This document shows positions 8,161 to 17,579 of a stretch of DNA of 53,902 nucleotides, one piece after another. Position 1 is the first letter of the stretch. Every line of letters starts with the position of its first letter. The notes below the pieces were generated by a model. That model did no database searches and was not told the DNA's origin. It worked only from the letters and a program-made list of their open reading frames with translations. Made by a program: the position numbers and the translations under genes. Origin of the DNA: JBCCGE01 sp039029455 (lineage in GTDB: Bacteria > Pseudomonadota > Gammaproteobacteria > Arenicellales > Poriferihabitantaceae); contig JBCCGE010000012.1 in the NCBI GenBank assembly GCA_039029455.1, positions 1 to 53,902 on the forward strand, read 5' to 3'.

Positions 8161-8901
8161 ATGCGAAACGAAGACGAATTGCTGCAGCTCATAAGTGATG
8201 CTAATGATTTTGGTCTCGTTTGCCGTGGCGTAGTTCCACTCAACAGTGACGAGCATTCATTGCATGTTTCCCATGATGCAACGGTGCTTCTGTTCTTGTT
8301 TGGACATGTTGGGGGTTCGATCTGGAACGCATTTGAAGACTCCAGTGAGTACTCGGACGGTTTACCGGATCCCATGAATCGTTGGAGCGCAAGGATTGCA
8401 GAAATGCTCGCATCAAAATACGGCGGAGAGGCGAAGCTTCCGTTCGGTGGCCCACCTTACCAGCCGTTTCTGGACTGGGCGCGACGTGCGGAAAATCTGA
8501 ATCATTCAAAAATGGGAATGCTGATCCACCCGACACACGGGCTCTGGCACGCCTATAGGTTTGCCTTGATGGTTCCGGCCGGTTTGAGCCAGTATGGAGA
8601 ATCGTCATGTCTGGCATCCCAGATAAATCCACAGACAGAGAGAGGCGAAGACATCTGTGCGCAGTGCGATTCACAACCCTGTCTTACTGCCTGTCCGGTG
8701 TCGGCATTCGAGCAGGGTCAGTACGACGTAGAGTCCTGTTATCGCCATCTCGTCAAAAACGATCGTGAAATAGCCTGCCGAGACGATGGGTGCCATGCGC
8801 GCCTGGCCTGTCCGGTTGGCTTTCAGTCGAAATATCCGGGTGCTCAGAGTCGGTTCCACATCCGTCAATTCATGGTTGCCCAGTCCAAAGTCTTCGACTA
8901 G
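8161..8901 (+). CDS. 4Fe-4S ferredoxin-type protein, QueG-like cysteine pattern
   Basis: This 246-residue protein has a cysteine cluster in its last third: CAQCDSQPCLTACP (about residues 167-180) and a second set at C198, C212, C217 and C223 (in CRDDGCHARLACP). This spacing suggests two 4Fe-4S clusters in a layout reminiscent of epoxyqueuosine reductase and related reductive proteins, but it lacks the rest of QueG. The N-terminal 160 residues have no motif I recognise, although FLFGHVGGSIWNAF and LIHPTHGLWHAYRFAL look structured. It follows the LysR gene by 10 bases, with GAGG as ribosome site, so they are one operon. The substrate is unknown. Confidence 0.75.
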   Translation: MRNEDELLQLISDANDFGLVCRGVVPLNSDEHSLHVSHDATVLLFLFGHVGGSIWNAFEDSSEYSDGLPDPMNRWSARIAEMLASKYGGEAKLPFGGPPYQPFLDWARRAENLNHSKMGMLIHPTHGLWHAYRFALMVPAGLSQYGESSCLASQINPQTERGEDICAQCDSQPCLTACPVSAFEQGQYDVESCYRHLVKNDREIACRDDGCHARLACPVGFQSKYPGAQSRFHIRQFMVAQSKVFD

Positions 8902-9064
8902 ATGCTGCGTATGGTGCGGCCATAGTCTGCTGGCGGGGTTTCTCGAGGCTGCTTTCTGGAAATCAGGGTCAGCCCGGAAAAATTGTGGCGTTAAGGAGGC
9001 TGTCACAGAGCAAATATCTGCATTAGAATCGCGCCGATTACAAAACGCTCCCGGCAAAATCAAA

Positions 9065-11077
9065 ATGACCTATCAACTGGGAATTGATACTGGCGGCACT
9101 TACACCGATGCCGTCATCGTTGACCAGAATCAAAGTGTCGTCGCAAAAAACAAGAGTTTGACCACGGCTTATGATCTGACGGAGGGAATTGGTCAGGCCA
9201 TCAGTCATTTGCCACCAGAGCTGTTGTCCGAGATTGATCTTGTTGCACTGTCTACCACGCTTTCAACCAATTCTGTGGTTGAAGGTCGAGGTGCTCCGGT
9301 TGCGGTTATGCTTCCGGGTTACACCGAACAACAAATCGACAAAAGCGGCCTGACTGAAATACTGGACCGGGAACTGATTAAACTTTTACCGGGTGGCCAT
9401 TCAGCAGTCGGTGCTGAGCTGGAACCGCTCGATACCGAGGCAGCGCGAGATTTTATAGTGCGTTCCATGGATCGGGTTTCAGCTTTCGCAATTTCCGCCA
9501 TGTTTGGTACTCGCAACTCCAGACACGAGCAGGATCTTCGCCGTCTGGTCCGGGAATTGTCAGGTAAACCTGTTGCCTGCGGACACGAATTGGCGTCCTC
9601 ACTCGGTGCGCCGCGACGTGCGCTTACCGCGACGCTGAATGCGCGAATGATTCTTTATATTCAGGCGCTGATCGAATCGGTGGAGACCATTCTGGACAAA
9701 ACCGGGATCCGGGCTCCGTTGATGATTGTTAAAGGAGATGGATCGCTGGTGAATGCCGAAACTGCACTGCAGCAACCCGTCGCAACCGTTCTTTCCGGAC
9801 CGGCTGCCAGCGTGGTCGGAGCCTGCGCGCTTAGCGGGGTACCCGATGCAATTGTTGTCGACATCGGTGGCACGACTACCGATATCGCAATTGTCACTGA
9901 TGGTCAGCCCGAACTCTGTGCTGAGGGTGCCCAAATCGGTGATTGGCAGCCAATGGTCGAGGCGATCAGAGTGTTTTCCATTGGTCTTGGAGGGGACAGT
10001 GAGGTCCGTTTCAAGGGCAAAATGGACATATCCCAGCGACGGGTTGTGCCTGTGAGTCTGTTGGCCCATCAGTTTCCTGAGGTTATCCCACGTTTACAGC
10101 GGCAATGGTCTGCGGCACCGTCACCGAGAAATAACAAATTCGCTTTGCGACTGCAGTCCAATGAAGTTCTGTTATCCCGGCTGTCCGAGATTGAGTACGA
10201 CGCCTGGTTGATGCTCGAAAAGGGGCCTGCGGAAATGGAGTCCCTGGTTGACAACAATCGTGCTGCGATGCGGGCAATAGCGCGACTTGAGCGAATGGGA
10301 CTGGTGATTTATTCCGGATTTACGCCCTCTGATGCGACCCATGTTTTGGGTATGAGTGATCACTGGAACAGTGAAGCGGCTGAACTGGCGGCAAAAATAT
10401 GGGCGCGTCAGATGCGCCATCTGTATGGTTGTGGCGACTGGCCTTCGGACGACGCGGTTTCACCATCGCAGCAGGTGTTTGATCTGGTTACCCGCGAAAT
10501 CAGTCAGAAGCTGATTGAAGCCGGGCTGAATCAACACGGCAAATTGATTGATTCAAGGTCGCAGAACATCACGCGACTACTGGCGGACATCGTGCTGGGA
10601 ACTGGCGAAGCCCAGAAGGTGCATCCCCTGTTTGATCTGCAGTTTGCCCGGCACTATCCGCTGGTTGCGGTGGGCGGACCGGCGGGAGATTATTTTCCGA
10701 AAGTGGCCAAGATGTTGGGTATTGAGTTGCACCTGCCAGAACACGCAGACACCGCGAATGCGATTGGTGCCGTGATGGGTGCTGTGGTTCAGATATCACA
10801 CGTGACCGTTACACAGCCGGAGTTTGGAGTGTTCTATGTATTTCACAAAGACTCTCCGGAAAAGTATGACGCGTTGCAACCGGCAATTGACAAGGCGGTA
10901 GAACTTGCCCGGGAAGACGCGCTTGGGCGTGCGATTTCCGCCGGAGCCAATTCAGTCGAAACCCGGGTGGAGCACAATGCGAATCACGTAAAGCACGATA
11001 TCGACGGTGAATTGTTCGTAAGCACAACCGTCACAGCCGTTGCCACCGGGCGTCCCGGTTACCTGAACGCTCGCTAG
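9065..11077 (+). CDS. Hydantoinase/oxoprolinase family protein, HyuA-type
   Basis: This is an ASKHA-fold ATP-dependent ring-opening or carboxylase subunit of the HyuA/N-methylhydantoinase A/acetophenone carboxylase group. The start at 9065 puts the phosphate-binding loop LGIDTGGTYTDAVIV at residues 5-19, as in the family; the open frame extends 93 codons upstream without conservation. The second nucleotide loop DIGGTTTDIAIV lies at about residue 266, and the C-terminal block VGGPAGDYFPKVAKML near 536. Length is 670 residues. HyuA enzymes normally pair with HyuB, but no HyuB gene follows; the next gene is convergent. It shares the strand with the LysR and ferredoxin genes across a 163-base gap. 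The substrate is unknown. Confidence 0.85.
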   Translation: MTYQLGIDTGGTYTDAVIVDQNQSVVAKNKSLTTAYDLTEGIGQAISHLPPELLSEIDLVALSTTLSTNSVVEGRGAPVAVMLPGYTEQQIDKSGLTEILDRELIKLLPGGHSAVGAELEPLDTEAARDFIVRSMDRVSAFAISAMFGTRNSRHEQDLRRLVRELSGKPVACGHELASSLGAPRRALTATLNARMILYIQALIESVETILDKTGIRAPLMIVKGDGSLVNAETALQQPVATVLSGPAASVVGACALSGVPDAIVVDIGGTTTDIAIVTDGQPELCAEGAQIGDWQPMVEAIRVFSIGLGGDSEVRFKGKMDISQRRVVPVSLLAHQFPEVIPRLQRQWSAAPSPRNNKFALRLQSNEVLLSRLSEIEYDAWLMLEKGPAEMESLVDNNRAAMRAIARLERMGLVIYSGFTPSDATHVLGMSDHWNSEAAELAAKIWARQMRHLYGCGDWPSDDAVSPSQQVFDLVTREISQKLIEAGLNQHGKLIDSRSQNITRLLADIVLGTGEAQKVHPLFDLQFARHYPLVAVGGPAGDYFPKVAKMLGIELHLPEHADTANAIGAVMGAVVQISHVTVTQPEFGVFYVFHKDSPEKYDALQPAIDKAVELAREDALGRAISAGANSVETRVEHNANHVKHDIDGELFVSTTVTAVATGRPGYLNAR

Positions 11078-11105
11078 CCGTATTAAGAAGCAGCAGACAG
11101 CGTAT

Positions 11106-12200
11106 TTAAGCGACTAACGAGCGGAAGAAGTCACTCCCCGGAAGTGTCAGAACGGGATCATCGAGTACTCTTTGTCGATCGGATCTGGAAAATTCCCTGC
11201 GCCAGGCGTCGGCAGCAAATGGTAGAAAATCCCAGCCCCATTGTCGTCGTGACTGTTTTGAGATTCGATCCATCCGTGTCCGCATCCGGGCAGACAAGGC
11301 AAACAGTTCACGAAATGCCTGCTGCTTATACCCGTTTCTTTCCAGAACCTCCCAATTCGGTTCGTGCAGCAGCCAGCGGGTTACTGTCCGCAAGTAGTTC
11401 GGAAAAGACAGATAAAAACTGCCTACACCAATATACGGTGAGAGTGTGACAACCTTGTGCGTGAGGTGTCCGGGCATGAACAGCGTTTGATCTTTTTCAA
11501 CTGTGAACCAGTGAGCGGACTTGAGCGAGAGGAAGGTTTGCATATCAAATTCACATCGCTCAGTGACAGTTTGCCGATCTGAATCTTCCAGACCGGCAGC
11601 GATTCCCTCATGAGTCTCCCATGCGAGCCACAACTTGGCGCCGCAGAAGCAGTGATTGCTACCATCTGAATCATCGGAGTGTGAGTCTGAGAAGCCAAGC
11701 CTGCTACTGATCACCAGCGTCATCATCTCGAGGTCTCCGATACTGTCTTTGGTATTCGGGTACAAGTTAAAAGTGCTTAATGGGTAAGCGTCTACGGTAT
11801 TTTCAATAGAGGAGTCGCGAAAATGAAAGTCGGTCACGTTCAGGATTGAACGCTCGCTGTGCCACTTGTCAATAAGATCAGACAGCGTGAAGTATTTGAA
11901 TATCGCCTGATGTCCCGTTTTGGCCCGAATCTTTTGTTTACTCCGAGCACGACGGAAAGCAGAAATTACAGACTGCTCGGGTGTCTTACCGACAGTAAAC
12001 CGGTTTGTTTTTACCGGAGACGGAAAATCTGAAAACACGACGGTCTGGCCCGTCGCGCTTGCACTAAAGAGGGCATCGCGCGAATAGCTGGACGGAAGAA
12101 TTCGTCTGCGATTTAATCGTTGCAATCGTGTGTCACTCAGTTCGAGCGTTGGGTCGACCTGGGACGCTATTTGGAAAGCCTCTCGTGTATTTATAATCAT
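11106..12200 (-). CDS. JmjC/cupin-like Fe(II)/2-oxoglutarate oxygenase candidate
   Basis: This 364-residue protein is not one I know by name, but its middle resembles a JmjC domain. H174-S-D176 supplies the HxD metal ligands, K189 in GAKLWLAW matches the 2-oxoglutarate/substrate-lobe GxKxW strand, and H248 in MPGHLTHKV matches the distal PxxxxH ligand. It is followed by the beta-strand IGVGSFYLSFPN. Bacterial JmjC proteins hydroxylate ribosomal proteins, peptides or small molecules. The C-terminal 90 residues are basic and helical. It lies 42 bases downstream of the cyclase gene on the same strand and is probably the last gene of a four-gene operon. Domain assignment is inference from motif spacing. 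Confidence 0.65.
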   Translation of the reverse strand: MIINTREAFQIASQVDPTLELSDTRLQRLNRRRILPSSYSRDALFSASATGQTVVFSDFPSPVKTNRFTVGKTPEQSVISAFRRARSKQKIRAKTGHQAIFKYFTLSDLIDKWHSERSILNVTDFHFRDSSIENTVDAYPLSTFNLYPNTKDSIGDLEMMTLVISSRLGFSDSHSDDSDGSNHCFCGAKLWLAWETHEGIAAGLEDSDRQTVTERCEFDMQTFLSLKSAHWFTVEKDQTLFMPGHLTHKVVTLSPYIGVGSFYLSFPNYLRTVTRWLLHEPNWEVLERNGYKQQAFRELFALSARMRTRMDRISKQSRRQWGWDFLPFAADAWRREFSRSDRQRVLDDPVLTLPGSDFFRSLVA

Positions 12201-12242
12201 TGTAGCTAGTCGTGCGATTAATAATCGATATGGATTAGAGTT

Positions 12243-15200
12243 TTATCTTTCCTGTTCCCTGGTTATCTGAATTTTATCGATCCATCCTTTGGCATCCTGT
12301 TCGGTCGCCACCGAATAGGCTTTCTCCAGCAAGTCCAATGCGCTTAACGATTCCAGTGAAGAGTCCGCCCGGGCCAGAAGTGCTTTCAACCGGTACAGCT
12401 CAGCAAGGTAGAAGCGTTCGCTATTCTTTTCAGCTAATGCCAGAGCCTGATCAAGGCTTTGCTTTGCGTCTCGATATCGATTAAAGCCAATCTGCAACTC
12501 TGCAACCACACCCAGGGTGAATGTCATATCGATTTCTTCGCCACTTTCGAGAAGTTTTTCGCTGGCCGCAACCACAAAATCGAGCGCATCTGAGTCCTGC
12601 TCTCTTCCCGCGAGGACAAGATTTTGCAGCATGTGCCCTCTGTTGAGATACATAAACTGTCCGGTTTCTTCTGTGATTTGAATCAGTTCTTTTGCGTAGT
12701 CGTTAACATGATTGAACTCGCCCAGCATGTAGCGGGTGATGCTCGAATTGTAGAGTGCGGACGCTGTGCTGTAGCTGCTTTCTGAGCGTGCGCTGGCAAT
12801 CGCCTCCTCACAACGCGATCTAGCAGCCTGCTCTTCTCCAAGAGCAAACAAGACGTATGAAAGATAGTCTAGCGTCATGCTCGGATAAGAATTGATGCCG
12901 GTCACAATTTGCCCCTTGGTATCAAGTGCCGATTCAAGGGCAAAGCGGGCCTGCTCGAATTCACCAAGCGTGTAGTACGCCATGCCCAACACCTGATAAC
13001 CGCTGATTCGACCAATCAGGTGGTCGTTTTCCACCCCGATTGCGAGCATTTTTTCAGCCGGTTCCAACGAGTCTTCTATACTGCCTGAATTAAAAATAAT
13101 GCCGAATTCATAGTCGAGCGAGTCGATCTGCTGCTCAATTGAGCCGTTTTCAAGGCTAATCTCTACGGCGTCTCTAAAAGCCTGATGTGCGGCTTCAGAA
13201 GAGGCTCCATACGATGCGTTTAGCGCACGGCCATGCCCCATTTGAAGTCGATAGCGCAGGTCGCGGTCTTCAGCGTATCGGGAGTCTTTAATATCACATG
13301 ATTTAGCGTTATCCAGTAACGCGGCCGCCTCCATCGTTGCCCCTGCTTCCAGTGCGCTGAGCCCGGCGTGAACCCAATGGAAATAGGCGTCGTCCTCAAC
13401 CCCGGCGCGTCCAAAATGATAGGCGATCATTTCATGATTCATCGGTTTGCCCGTGCCGCAACTGCCCTTTATAAATTCTGCGGCACGATGGTGCAGTCCG
13501 CTGCGTCTTTTTCGCATCAGACTCTCATATGCTGCGTCCTTGAGCAGGGCATGTCGGAAGCGATAAGCGGCAGCAGATCCGCTGGTATATCGAACGATGA
13601 CATCGGAATCAACCAGCAAATCCAAAGAAGACTGAACAGTTGACTCATTCTTCTCGGAAAGATGTTGGATGATTGAGGGATCAAACCCTTCTCCCGCAAC
13701 AGCGGCGGCCTGTGCAATTGCCTTCGTGTCTCCCAGTTTATCCAGTCTCGACAGCAATGAAGCCTGTAGCGAGTCGGGCACTCGCATCGCAGACTGATCC
13801 GCAACCATGGAGCCCTCACCGACATCAGGCTGGTTCTCGATCAGCATTTTTGTGACTTCCTCAATGTACAAAGGTATGCCATCACTTTTTATGTTTATGT
13901 TTTTTATTATCGATTCGCTTAGTCCACTGTCGGCGGAAATCTGCTGGATCATTTGATTCGTGTCCCGTTCGCTCAGTTTGTTGAGTGACAGTTTGGTGAC
14001 ATGTGAATCGTTATATGACAGCAGTGACTCCGGTCGGCTGTTTGCAAGGATATACAGTTGTTCTGCAGAGCATTCACTCACCAGGGTATCCAGCAGATTT
14101 CTGGATGTGGGATCGATCCAGTGAGAATCTTCAACAACAAGCAGTACCGGACCGAGTTTTGATGCAGATACCAGAAACTCAACCAGCGCGGCTTGTAGCA
14201 GGTTCAGCTGACTAACGGCATCGCGTTCCGTGGTGACGTATTGTTCATCTAGTTCAACGGAGATCATCGACGCAATAATTGCAAGTATGTCTCGACTGAA
14301 ACCGTATTGTTTAAGTAGAACCTGTTCAAGCCGGCTTTGATTGTCGCGATTCTCTCGCTCTGGACTGACACCCGACTCGCGTTGAATTTGAGACAGAAAC
14401 GGGTGTAGTGCAGTCTGGGTGTGATAGGGCGAACAAAAAAATCGAATTCTGGCCGCCGCCTCTGGTTTGACCTGATCAAGTAGCGCTTGCGTAACTCGAG
14501 ATTTTCCGATGCCGGCTTCCCCAGATAGGAGCACAACCTGTCCCTCTCCGGATTTGACGCGTTGCCACCGAGACATCAGCAATCCCATCTCCTCATCCCG
14601 CCCGATCAGCGGAGTCGCATAGTATCGGTTTGACGGCGCTTCAAAGGAATTCCGATTCTCCTCACCCAAAACCGCCCAAACTTCGATCGGACCCGAGAAT
14701 CCTTTCATCGGGTGACTGCCGAGACTCTCGAGCTGATAGCGTTCATCCAGTAAACGTTTAGTTGCCGGCTCAATGACCAATGAGTTAGGTGCCGCAAAGC
14801 TCTGGAGTCTGGCCGCCAGATTGGGTGCTTCACCGACTACTGCACTTTCCTGAGATGCCCCGCTACCGATAATTTCTACCACTACTGGCCCGGTTGCAAT
14901 ACCTACTCGAACATTGAGCTGCATACCGTCCGGGAGATTGTAGCGCTCAGACAGCTTTTTAATCGCTCGGGTAATTTCCAATCCCGCTATCACCGCTCGT
15001 TCGGCGTCATTTTCATGTGCTGTTGGATAGCCAAAATAGGCAAGAATGCCGTCGCCCATATACCTTGCTACGAAACCGGAAATCTTGTTGATGGCCAAAG
15101 TGCAGGTTTCCTGAAATGCACGGTTGATTTCATGCACATCTTCCATATCCATGTGCGCCGACAACTTGGTCGAGTCTGCAAGGTCGCAGAACATCAGAGT

Positions 15201-15473
15201 TAAGTAACGACGTTCGGGGTCTGTTTCAGGGGTGTTGGTAACCTGAGAAAGAGTGGCCGATTTCGGCTCAGGATCGGCGGCAGCGCTTCCAGTGTCCAGG
15301 CTTGCAATTGCCTTAAGTAACTTTTTGCGGTGTCCAAGACTTATGCCGATGTCTTTCAGGTCCTGCTCGGAAAGCTCGGGCAACACATCCAGGTCGATAT
15401 CGTTCTCAGCAAAGGTGTCAGTGTATTGCTCAAGACCGATTTTTTTCAGCCAGTTATTTGTGTCCTCCGACAT
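12243..15473 (-). CDS. SAM domain-class III nucleotide cyclase-ATPase-TPR regulator
   Basis: This 1076-residue cytoplasmic signalling protein has four parts. A SAM domain spans 1-60. A class III adenylate/guanylate cyclase domain spans about 85-265: metal-binding D97 in FCDLADS and D141 in MGDGILAYFG, transition-state N218/R222 in NLAARLQ. An STAND/AAA-type ATPase follows, with Walker A GEAGIGKS at 318-325 and Walker B LLVVEDSHWID. The last 450 residues are TPR-like helices. The usual substrate-selecting Lys four residues before D141 is Arg (R137), so nucleotide specificity or activity may differ. It starts 12 bases after the M36-like protease stop, so the genes are co-transcribed. Confidence 0.92.
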   Translation of the reverse strand: MSEDTNNWLKKIGLEQYTDTFAENDIDLDVLPELSEQDLKDIGISLGHRKKLLKAIASLDTGSAAADPEPKSATLSQVTNTPETDPERRYLTLMFCDLADSTKLSAHMDMEDVHEINRAFQETCTLAINKISGFVARYMGDGILAYFGYPTAHENDAERAVIAGLEITRAIKKLSERYNLPDGMQLNVRVGIATGPVVVEIIGSGASQESAVVGEAPNLAARLQSFAAPNSLVIEPATKRLLDERYQLESLGSHPMKGFSGPIEVWAVLGEENRNSFEAPSNRYYATPLIGRDEEMGLLMSRWQRVKSGEGQVVLLSGEAGIGKSRVTQALLDQVKPEAAARIRFFCSPYHTQTALHPFLSQIQRESGVSPERENRDNQSRLEQVLLKQYGFSRDILAIIASMISVELDEQYVTTERDAVSQLNLLQAALVEFLVSASKLGPVLLVVEDSHWIDPTSRNLLDTLVSECSAEQLYILANSRPESLLSYNDSHVTKLSLNKLSERDTNQMIQQISADSGLSESIIKNINIKSDGIPLYIEEVTKMLIENQPDVGEGSMVADQSAMRVPDSLQASLLSRLDKLGDTKAIAQAAAVAGEGFDPSIIQHLSEKNESTVQSSLDLLVDSDVIVRYTSGSAAAYRFRHALLKDAAYESLMRKRRSGLHHRAAEFIKGSCGTGKPMNHEMIAYHFGRAGVEDDAYFHWVHAGLSALEAGATMEAAALLDNAKSCDIKDSRYAEDRDLRYRLQMGHGRALNASYGASSEAAHQAFRDAVEISLENGSIEQQIDSLDYEFGIIFNSGSIEDSLEPAEKMLAIGVENDHLIGRISGYQVLGMAYYTLGEFEQARFALESALDTKGQIVTGINSYPSMTLDYLSYVLFALGEEQAARSRCEEAIASARSESSYSTASALYNSSITRYMLGEFNHVNDYAKELIQITEETGQFMYLNRGHMLQNLVLAGREQDSDALDFVVAASEKLLESGEEIDMTFTLGVVAELQIGFNRYRDAKQSLDQALALAEKNSERFYLAELYRLKALLARADSSLESLSALDLLEKAYSVATEQDAKGWIDKIQITREQER

Positions 15474-15485
15474 TGGAATCTTCGT

Positions 15486-17579
15486 TTAAGTGGTCTGTCT
15501 GGTTTTAGCGTGATGTATGCGTGTGAGTGTATAGTTTTTTTGCCCGACAAACCGAACCAGCAAGTCGTTGTATTCTCGCATTACCACGCGGGCCCTACGC
15601 CACTTGCCTTTGAAAAGGACTTCGACAATCTGATCTCTTGGATGAGATATGCCGTGACGTGACAGCATTTTTCTGATTCTTTCGGGGGTTACAGGCATTT
15701 CTATTGGTTTTCGAGGTTGCCGCGTTTCTGTCAGGTCTAGGTCTCTCGCCAACCGATTTTCGCCGTGATGAGGGTTCGATTTTGCGTGGGTGACAACGTC
15801 GTATTCCATCTCGTATTCCGCGTGGGTTCGAAATGAAGGCGTTCGGTAGGCGTAGGGCGGGAAGCCTCGCTTCTCAAAAATTTCGATCAGCTTATCTTCG
15901 TGTTTGCCGCCATTCAAATTGCGGTCTGCGTGAATAATGGCTCTGGCACCACGAGGCATGGATGTATGTGGACTGAGTTCAAAGTGACTTTCAACAATGA
16001 TCCGTTCTGCAACTTTGGCCTCAAGTGCTTCGTGAATGTCCCATAAGGTTGCAGTCCAGATAAGTCCGTTAGTGTGTTTCCAGGCGTCCTCGCCAACAAC
16101 GAAATTTTCGTAGTTTAATTCACCGTAAAAGCCAGAGTGAATATGACGCTGACATGGAGGATCGATGTCCCATTCGAGTCCTGTGACGATGCCATCCCAG
16201 CTCATCACGGTTTTTCTGTAGTCTACCGGCTTGCTTTTTTCAAAGTGGCTCATCGCGTAGTAGTCTGAGAATCCCTCTCCCATCGCCCCGGCTTCTGCGG
16301 ACTGGCCAAAATTGTTGACGATATGATCCTGAATGGCGTGACCAACTTCGTGCACTATGGTTTCACCATCCTCGGCGTCGCTGACTTCGCCCTCGCCAAA
16401 ACACAATTGCTGATCCGGATGGTTGTACCACGCGCCGTCGTATGCCGATCCGTCTACGTTACTCCAATAAACATTTGCCAGCAGTGGTTTTCTGAAGATG
16501 CGTTTATCGCCTCGGTATCCCATTTTTTCGATCCGTGCAATCGCGCGATCAGCGTGGTGGTATACCATCAGCTCTTCAAACCCCGTTCTGGGACCGTTGC
16601 CATCTCGTGCGCGAATGTCGGTGAAATCCCGCTTTGCCCGACGCACTCGCGATTTGCCATGACTCACATTCACTTTCACACGACGCCCGTTCAGATGACC
16701 ACTATCGTCGAGTCCCTGCAGTCTGACTCTCACATAAGCTGACTCAGGCACACGATGCAGATTGTTTCTGAACTCTCCATGATTGAATGACCTGTTCCTG
16801 AAAACTTCGAAGTCCTTAACCAGCTTCTCCGCGCCGGCACGAATCACCGGATTGGGGTCGAACAAATCGGCTTTGCCGGTGTGTCTGAATTTTGAGGCAT
16901 AAGATACTCCGTTGTTAGAAATTTCGAGTACTTCAATAATTTTTCTGTTGGGTGCGCTCAGCACAATGTTCCATTCTTCAACCGGATCTTCCACCATCAA
17001 CTTGATTTTCCACGCCGGAGACATGATTTGCCCCTGAGCTCTCGGCCACCAGATGCGCTTGGCATCTCGCACCTTTATCTTGTCTCGGGCAATTCGTGCA
17101 AAACTCTCCAGATACTCAGAGTCCGGGTTTTTTAAAACATCTCTTGCGAATGCCTTAGCGCGCCTTTCAGGGAGCACATAATCGGTGGAGGAGTTTTTCG
17201 CGACGGACAACGCCTGATGGTGCGGCATGGCCCGGTTTTTACACATATAGACCAGCCGCCGGTTAGTCATATGAACACTCACGATGGCACCTGCCAGAGG
17301 TGAACGGCTCTTTTTTCGGCCCACAAATTGCCGAAAAACAACGTGGTAGCCCGCCAGGCCGCGAGCCGTGATATCGTGCTTCAGGCTGGCGAGATTGCGC
17401 TGCAAGCCAAAAAGAAGGTGATTGGCTTTCAGGAAATCCCGGGCTACAGATTCGGGTGTGGCCGCTGGTGATCCCTGACGTGAGAAATTCCACATCTCCT
17501 TGGGAGTGTAGTACCACTGACCCCATTCATAGTCGAATGTGCCAACTTCCAGAGGCTGGTGCACCGATTTTGCCGGCAT
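15486..17579 (-). CDS. M36/M4-like zinc metalloprotease with FTP-like propeptide, no signal peptide
   Basis: This 697-residue putative zinc endopeptidase has the catalytic HExxH at H410-E411-V-G-H414 and the third ligand Glu435 in MGEGFSDYYA, a gluzincin arrangement as in fungalysin (M36) and thermolysin (M4). Residues about 20-140 resemble an FTP/PepSY propeptide (TPESVARDFLKANHLLFGL, YHVVFRQFVGR). The start follows the upstream stop directly (TAAATG), so translation is coupled. There is no Sec or Tat signal peptide at this start, unlike secreted relatives, so it may act in the cytoplasm or leave by another route. The C-terminal 60 residues are basic. Neighbours are a second protease and a cyclase. 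Confidence 0.85.
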   Translation of the reverse strand: MPAKSVHQPLEVGTFDYEWGQWYYTPKEMWNFSRQGSPAATPESVARDFLKANHLLFGLQRNLASLKHDITARGLAGYHVVFRQFVGRKKSRSPLAGAIVSVHMTNRRLVYMCKNRAMPHHQALSVAKNSSTDYVLPERRAKAFARDVLKNPDSEYLESFARIARDKIKVRDAKRIWWPRAQGQIMSPAWKIKLMVEDPVEEWNIVLSAPNRKIIEVLEISNNGVSYASKFRHTGKADLFDPNPVIRAGAEKLVKDFEVFRNRSFNHGEFRNNLHRVPESAYVRVRLQGLDDSGHLNGRRVKVNVSHGKSRVRRAKRDFTDIRARDGNGPRTGFEELMVYHHADRAIARIEKMGYRGDKRIFRKPLLANVYWSNVDGSAYDGAWYNHPDQQLCFGEGEVSDAEDGETIVHEVGHAIQDHIVNNFGQSAEAGAMGEGFSDYYAMSHFEKSKPVDYRKTVMSWDGIVTGLEWDIDPPCQRHIHSGFYGELNYENFVVGEDAWKHTNGLIWTATLWDIHEALEAKVAERIIVESHFELSPHTSMPRGARAIIHADRNLNGGKHEDKLIEIFEKRGFPPYAYRTPSFRTHAEYEMEYDVVTHAKSNPHHGENRLARDLDLTETRQPRKPIEMPVTPERIRKMLSRHGISHPRDQIVEVLFKGKWRRARVVMREYNDLLVRFVGQKNYTLTRIHHAKTRQTT

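Noticed and set aside
8786..9064. N-terminal extension of the HyuA-type frame
   Set aside because: The extra 93 codons overlap the ferredoxin gene and carry no conserved sequence; the family start motif begins at 9065.
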